Shown: piece after piece, positions 6,161 to 9,645 of the stretch | Layout: the number at the start of each line of letters is the position of its first letter | How positions within the stretch are numbered: position 1 is the first letter of the stretch | Origin: Calditrichia bacterium | GTDB taxonomy: Bacteria > Calditrichota > Calditrichia > RBG-13-44-9 | NCBI GenBank assembly: GCA_026991005.1 | Contig: JALXCH010000661.1 | Span: forward strand, 1-9,645 | DNA: 9,645 nucleotides | Direction: 5' to 3' | Notes under the pieces: generated by a model | What the model was told of the DNA's origin: nothing | Seen by the model: only the letters and a program-made list of their open reading frames with translations | Databases searched by the model: none | Made by a program: the position numbers and the translations under genes

Positions 6161-7954
6161 TTACCTGAGTAAGAGCATTTTTTTCTGCTCACACAATCCA
6201 TCCGCTTTCAACTGATAAATATAGACCCCTGAACTTACAGGGCGCCCAAATTCATCCTGTCCATCCCAACGCACCCATTTTTCACCGGCACATTCTTCCT
6301 GATCGACCAGTACCTTAACCACCTGACCCAGGGTATTCAACACCGTAAGCTTTACCCGTGCCGGTTTGGGTAAAGAATAGTGTATGGTCGTGCCGGGATT
6401 GAAGGGATTGGGATAATTTTGAAAAAGCTTGAATTTCTTGATTCCAACAGGAGGGAACTCTCGGATGCCGGTTGTGCTATTGTTTAAATAAAAATATGAT
6501 TTAATGCGTGGTGTGACGGCAATGTCGGTCACACTCACAAATAAGTTTAATAGACCGGAGTTAAATACATCATACATGGTTAAACTCTGAATTTCCTGAT
6601 TAAGGTTTTCCCAATAGTCATAATAATACACCTCGAACCGCTGGGTAGTATTATTCCATACCAGCATAACGACGGAAGAGGAAAAAGAAAAGACCAGGTC
6701 TTGAATGCCATCCCTGTTCACATCATAAGCGTAAAGTTCGGTAGTTCCCAGAACGTCTGTACCTAGCAAAAAGATGCTGCGAATCTTCTGGTAGGAATTA
6801 TTTCCGGATGCTTCAAACCAGTAAATCCGGGAAGCAGGTATGCCGTTATAATAGGAACTGCCGCCGATGAAAAACTCCGGCTTACCGTTACCGTCTATGT
6901 CATTGGTGCTGGTGTTTAGATAGGCATTCGGTGCCGATATTGTATCGCTATAAATCAGTTGATAGTCATCATCACCCGTATTTTCAAACACAAAAATATC
7001 TCCGAACAAACCGCCGGTATTGAATTCCTTAAATCCATCTCCATCAAAATCGCCCACGCTAAAACCCGAAGTATAGAATCCGGGGGAGCACATCCCAAAC
7101 TTTCGCTCAAAATTGTTCAGACTGTCATCATACTCTGCCACAAAAATTTCGTAACAGGGCTGGGGAATGGTATCATCGCCAAGATAAAGCACATCGGTAA
7201 TACCATCATTATCTAAGTCCGTAAACGTTTCGGAGCCAGTTGAACCCAGGGCATGCCACATAAGATGGGAGAAATTAAAAATATCTGGATACGAATCGGG
7301 TTGGGAGCTTTCAAAATTATTGAAAAAATCAATTGGAGGTTGATTATTAAAATATCGCACACCTCTGATATTAATTTCCTTGAGCGAATCGTTATCAACA
7401 TCTGTCAATGCTAATGGTGTTGTAAGTGAGTCTGGATACAATTTTTGGAAATTGAAGATAGTATCGGGCTCTAACTCAAAAATTGCAGATTTAGCTAAAT
7501 CTGTATTGATTGGAATTTTGTAGGAGCCGATAATGTCAAGTAAATTATTGTTGTTTAGTTCTGAAATAACAAGCGGATATCCTCCAAATCCTCCCACGGG
7601 AATCATATTTCTTCTTGTATATTTCCAGTTATACTGTGTCGTATCGACGTTAATCAAATCAATCACCTGCACATTATGGCTGGAGGTAAGTTTGTTTAAA
7701 TCTACGGTGTGGTTGGTTATTTCTATATATTTTACCATACCGGTCATTTTGTTGGTCATTTTTAGTAGGTTGGGTTCATTTTCTTCCACCTGCCATTCCT
7801 GTTCCAGATGGCGCAAGCGGTGTTCATCTAACCCACCGGGAATGCGGTTTGCCAGGGCACGCCAGGTGGTGTATGTGTCTAAATTCGTCACGCTTTGAGC
7901 AAAAAGAGGAAAGTGTAAAAATAACAATGATAGAACTATCATTAAAACACTCAT
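6161..7954 (-). CDS. Secreted FG-GAP/VCBS-like repeat protein with T9SS type A sorting domain
   Basis: This is a 597-residue exported protein of unknown specific function. A hydrophobic signal peptide (1-20, ending FPLFAQ) predicts Sec export, with cleavage near residue 20. Its n-region has no Lys or Arg, which is unusual. Calcium-loop motifs of the FG-GAP/VCBS propeller type are at DVDNDS 185, DLDNDG 246, DFDGDG 302, DIDGNG 352 and DVNRDG 411; the first, fourth and fifth depart from the ideal pattern. Spacing of about 50-60 residues fits blades of a beta-propeller. The C-terminal module 511-597 starts FQNYPNPFNPGTTI and ends KKMLLLR, the signal by which type IX secretion exports and anchors or releases cargo. 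Cysteine pairs C267/C289 and C555/C588 could form disulfides (inference). It starts at ATG 7954 with AGGAG 6 nt upstream. It is probably a cell-surface or extracellular protein, perhaps for adhesion or binding; no enzymatic motif is visible. Confidence 0.85.
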   Translation of the reverse strand: MSVLMIVLSLLFLHFPLFAQSVTNLDTYTTWRALANRIPGGLDEHRLRHLEQEWQVEENEPNLLKMTNKMTGMVKYIEITNHTVDLNKLTSSHNVQVIDLINVDTTQYNWKYTRRNMIPVGGFGGYPLVISELNNNNLLDIIGSYKIPINTDLAKSAIFELEPDTIFNFQKLYPDSLTTPLALTDVDNDSLKEINIRGVRYFNNQPPIDFFNNFESSQPDSYPDIFNFSHLMWHALGSTGSETFTDLDNDGITDVLYLGDDTIPQPCYEIFVAEYDDSLNNFERKFGMCSPGFYTSGFSVGDFDGDGFKEFNTGGLFGDIFVFENTGDDDYQLIYSDTISAPNAYLNTSTNDIDGNGKPEFFIGGSSYYNGIPASRIYWFEASGNNSYQKIRSIFLLGTDVLGTTELYAYDVNRDGIQDLVFSFSSSVVMLVWNNTTQRFEVYYYDYWENLNQEIQSLTMYDVFNSGLLNLFVSVTDIAVTPRIKSYFYLNNSTTGIREFPPVGIKKFKLFQNYPNPFNPGTTIHYSLPKPARVKLTVLNTLGQVVKVLVDQEECAGEKWVRWDGQDEFGRPVSSGVYIYQLKADGLCEQKKMLLLR

Positions 7955-7960
7955 TTGAGG

Positions 7961-7966
7961 CTCCTA
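7961..7966 (-). promoter_or_regulatory. Shine-Dalgarno site overlapping an upstream stop codon
   Basis: On the minus strand TAGGAG occupies 7966-7961. AGGAG is 6 nt before the ATG at 7954, and the TAG is an in-frame stop. This excludes any longer N-terminus and fixes the start of the 597-aa gene (only Met5 remains as an alternative). Confidence 0.7.
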
Positions 7967-8015
7967 ATAATTTATTGGAAAAAATTTTAAATTTTCAGTG
8001 CTGGAGGTTTTTCGA

Positions 8016-8034
8016 TCTCCGATCCTTCTCCGAT
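8016..8034. repeat. Short tandem repeat TCTCCGAT, period 11
   Basis: TCTCCGAT occurs at 8016-8023 and 8027-8034, exact copies spaced 11 bp, close to one helical turn. It lies in the presumed 5' leader of the minus-strand 597-aa gene, just downstream of the candidate promoter. It could be an operator half-site pair or chance. Confidence 0.4.
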
Positions 8035-8044
8035 GTCACTTTTA

Positions 8045-8072
8045 AATATATACGGGGGAGGGTAAAAATCAA
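8045..8072 (-). promoter_or_regulatory. Candidate sigma70-like promoter for the 597-aa secreted protein gene
   Basis: On the minus strand TTGATT (8072-8067) and TATATT (8050-8045) are separated by 16 bp, each close to the -35 and -10 consensus. Transcription would start near 8038, leaving a leader of about 85 nt. The rest of the 301-bp gap between the two minus-strand genes is AT-rich and holds only the 8016-8034 repeat and the terminator of the upstream gene. Bacteroidota-like sigma factors use a different consensus, so the call depends on the lineage. Confidence 0.35.
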
Positions 8073-8180
8073 TAGAAAATTCTGGGAGCAGGGAAAAATT
8101 TTTTAACCACAAAAATTCAAAAATGGAAAAATACTTTAGGTTCAAGTCCATTAAAGTTTTTCTAATCGCATTGCCGGAGT

Positions 8181-8219
8181 AAAATTAAAAAACGCCCTCC
8201 CGATTTGCCTGGAAGGGCG
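8181..8219 (-). terminator. Intrinsic terminator of the SBBP-repeat protein gene
   Basis: Read on the minus strand, CGCCCTTCC pairs with GGGAGGGCG (plus-strand arms 8211-8219 and 8193-8201), with one mismatch in nine pairs and a 9-nt loop. It is followed by TTTTTTAATTTT (8192-8181). It lies about 36 nt after the stop codon at 8256. The GC-rich stem plus T-run is a textbook rho-independent signal and argues that the two minus-strand genes are transcribed separately. Confidence 0.85.
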
Positions 8220-8255
8220 CTAAGGCAGATAGATACTTAATTAAGAAATTTATGT

Positions 8256-9645
8256 TTACTTTACCAGTATCATTTTGCGCATCAGCCGTTCATCTCCGGA
8301 GACCAGTTCGTATAGGTAAATGCCAGAACCCACTGGCTGCCCATGTTCATCTGTGCCATTCCATACTACCGAGTGTTTTCCTTCAGATAGATGTCTATTA
8401 ACTAAAGTGGCAACACGTTGCCCTGTAATTGAATAAACATTCAGCGTTATTAGCCCTGCTTTCTGTAAAGAAAAGTGTATGGTCGTGCTGGGATTGAAAG
8501 GATTGGGATAGTTCTGCCAGAGTTCGAATGAGGTTGATAGAGGCTGCTGGTTTTCAATGTTCACCCAGAATACATCTATCTGGGAAATAAACACATCCTT
8601 GGTATTGTAAAGCGAGTAGGAGGTTAAAGTGCTATCTCCGAATGTCACTGTACCCTCAAAATATCCGGTAAGCAGGATTTTATAATCCCAATTGCAAGCA
8701 ATACCATTTCCTTTTTCATTGTACTCCCCTCCCACCTGGAGAATATTCAAAAGGACACCCGAGGAGGAGTACTCGGTAATAAACATGTCTGATCCACCCG
8801 CACTGGTCAACGTAGAGTTGCCAAATTGGGCCACATCCTGAAAGTAGCCAGTGACCCATAAATGATTATTCGCCTGATTAAAGGTGATATCGGTAGCTTC
8901 ATCGTCTAAGGGGCCACCGGCTCGTCGTGCCCAAAGGCAGTTTCCGTCTAAATCGTATTGCGCTACGAAAATGTCCGTACCACCGGCGCTCACCAGATTA
9001 TAACCCCCAAAACCGGCCTGGTCCTGAAAATGACCACAGATATCTATTTTACCTGCACCGTCGCAAACCATGCTTAATCCGAGATCGTATCCCATTCCCC
9101 CTCCAGCCCTTTTAACCCAAATAAGTTGCCCGGAACTGGAATACCTGGCCAGAAATACATCATTATAAAAACCGGAAGCATGTATCGTATCGTTGCCAAA
9201 AAAAGCGACATCCGAGAACCCCCCGGTCACATAAATATCACCTCCTGCACCGGGGCTGGTGATTCCATATCCGATATCACCAAAAACCCCGCCCCCCTGT
9301 TTTGCCCACGAAAATATTCCGAGAACATGAGAAAGTTTCGCTACAAAAATATCCGAAGCACCACGGCTAATCAGATTAATCCCTCCAAAATGGGCTGTAT
9401 TCCGAAAATATCCGGTGATGTAAACCTCCCCATCTGGGCCAACCGTAACGCCGTACCCAAAATCGGTATCATTCCCCCCTGCGGATGTGACCCAATTCAG
9501 AATTCCATCACCTAAAAAAGAAAGTACCAATACATCGTAGTGGTAGGGTTCAGTGCTGTAAAAAGTATCGGTGCCTACCACAATAAACCCCTTGAACGCC
9601 CCCACAAGGTACATGATATTGTCTGCATCTACGGCAATATCAAAA
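8256..9645 (-). CDS. SBBP-type beta-propeller repeat protein with T9SS sorting domain (N-terminus outside window)
   Basis: This is the C-terminal part of an exported repeat protein. The frame stays open to the window edge (residues FDIAVDADNI precede the first ATG at 9614), so the true start and any signal peptide are missing. Counting from that ATG, about six repeats of roughly 60 residues run from the N-terminus to about 347. They share a pattern of an aromatic or aliphatic VTG-F core, FG in the middle, S-GG-SD-F-A-Y, then G---W-K-AGG; clear examples are GYFRNTAHFGG (68-78), GHFQDQAGFGG (194-204) and GYFQDVAQFGN (256-266). This matches the SBBP beta-propeller family, usually of unspecified function in large surface proteins. 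The sorting module 366-452 starts WQNYPNPFNPSTTI and ends RKMILVK. No enzymatic residues are evident. A strong terminator follows the stop. Confidence 0.85.
   Translation of the reverse strand, partial: FDIAVDADNIMYLVGAFKGFIVVGTDTFYSTEPYHYDVLVLSFLGDGILNWVTSAGGNDTDFGYGVTVGPDGEVYITGYFRNTAHFGGINLISRGASDIFVAKLSHVLGIFSWAKQGGGVFGDIGYGITSPGAGGDIYVTGGFSDVAFFGNDTIHASGFYNDVFLARYSSSGQLIWVKRAGGGMGYDLGLSMVCDGAGKIDICGHFQDQAGFGGYNLVSAGGTDIFVAQYDLDGNCLWARRAGGPLDDEATDITFNQANNHLWVTGYFQDVAQFGNSTLTSAGGSDMFITEYSSSGVLLNILQVGGEYNEKGNGIACNWDYKILLTGYFEGTVTFGDSTLTSYSLYNTKDVFISQIDVFWVNIENQQPLSTSFELWQNYPNPFNPSTTIHFSLQKAGLITLNVYSITGQRVATLVNRHLSEGKHSVVWNGTDEHGQPVGSGIYLYELVSGDERLMRKMILVK

Noticed and set aside
6113..6165. 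Weak stems after the stop of the minus-strand 597-aa gene (CTAAC/GTTAG, GGTAA/TTACC)
   Set aside because: Five-pair stems with poor tails; not enough to call a terminator.

Overview
The window most likely comes from a bacterium of the FCB group, probably Calditrichota, Ignavibacteriota or a relative, not a classical enteric. The main reason is that both minus-strand genes end in the FQNYPNPFNPGTTI / WQNYPNPFNPSTTI type of C-terminal module, which marks cargo of the type IX (Por) secretion system in that group. The lineage is inferred from motifs read by eye, and no database search was possible.

Positions 1-5385 form a plus-strand block of housekeeping genes. The 3' part of cydD (cut by the window start) overlaps cydC by ATGA. 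Together they encode the heterodimeric ABC exporter needed to assemble cytochrome bd oxidase. The partner cydAB genes, if linked, would lie upstream of the window. After a gap of about 120 bp comes a complete ftsH, the membrane AAA+ zinc protease. A strong intrinsic terminator follows at 5419-5462.

Positions 5463-6160 are AT-rich and have no gene. The first 442 bp (5463-5904) look like a small non-autonomous mobile element. It has 17-bp imperfect terminal inverted repeats (15/17) and is bounded by a 5-bp direct repeat, TATTT. Inside lies a REPIN-like arrangement: two REP-type palindromes in inverted orientation, with a compensatory base-pair change between them, around a third perfect palindrome. 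The remaining 250 bp (5910-6160) contain only minor repeats.

Positions 6161-9645 are a minus-strand block of two exported-protein genes facing the ftsH block. The 597-aa protein has a signal peptide, five FG-GAP/VCBS-like calcium loops and a sorting domain. The gene upstream of it, cut by the window end, encodes at least six SBBP-type beta-propeller repeats plus a sorting domain. An intrinsic terminator (8181-8219) separates the two, so they are probably separate transcription units. This block is visibly more AT-rich than cydDC-ftsH.

I see no clear new multi-gene system. The most interesting structure is the nested repeat element at 5458-5909.
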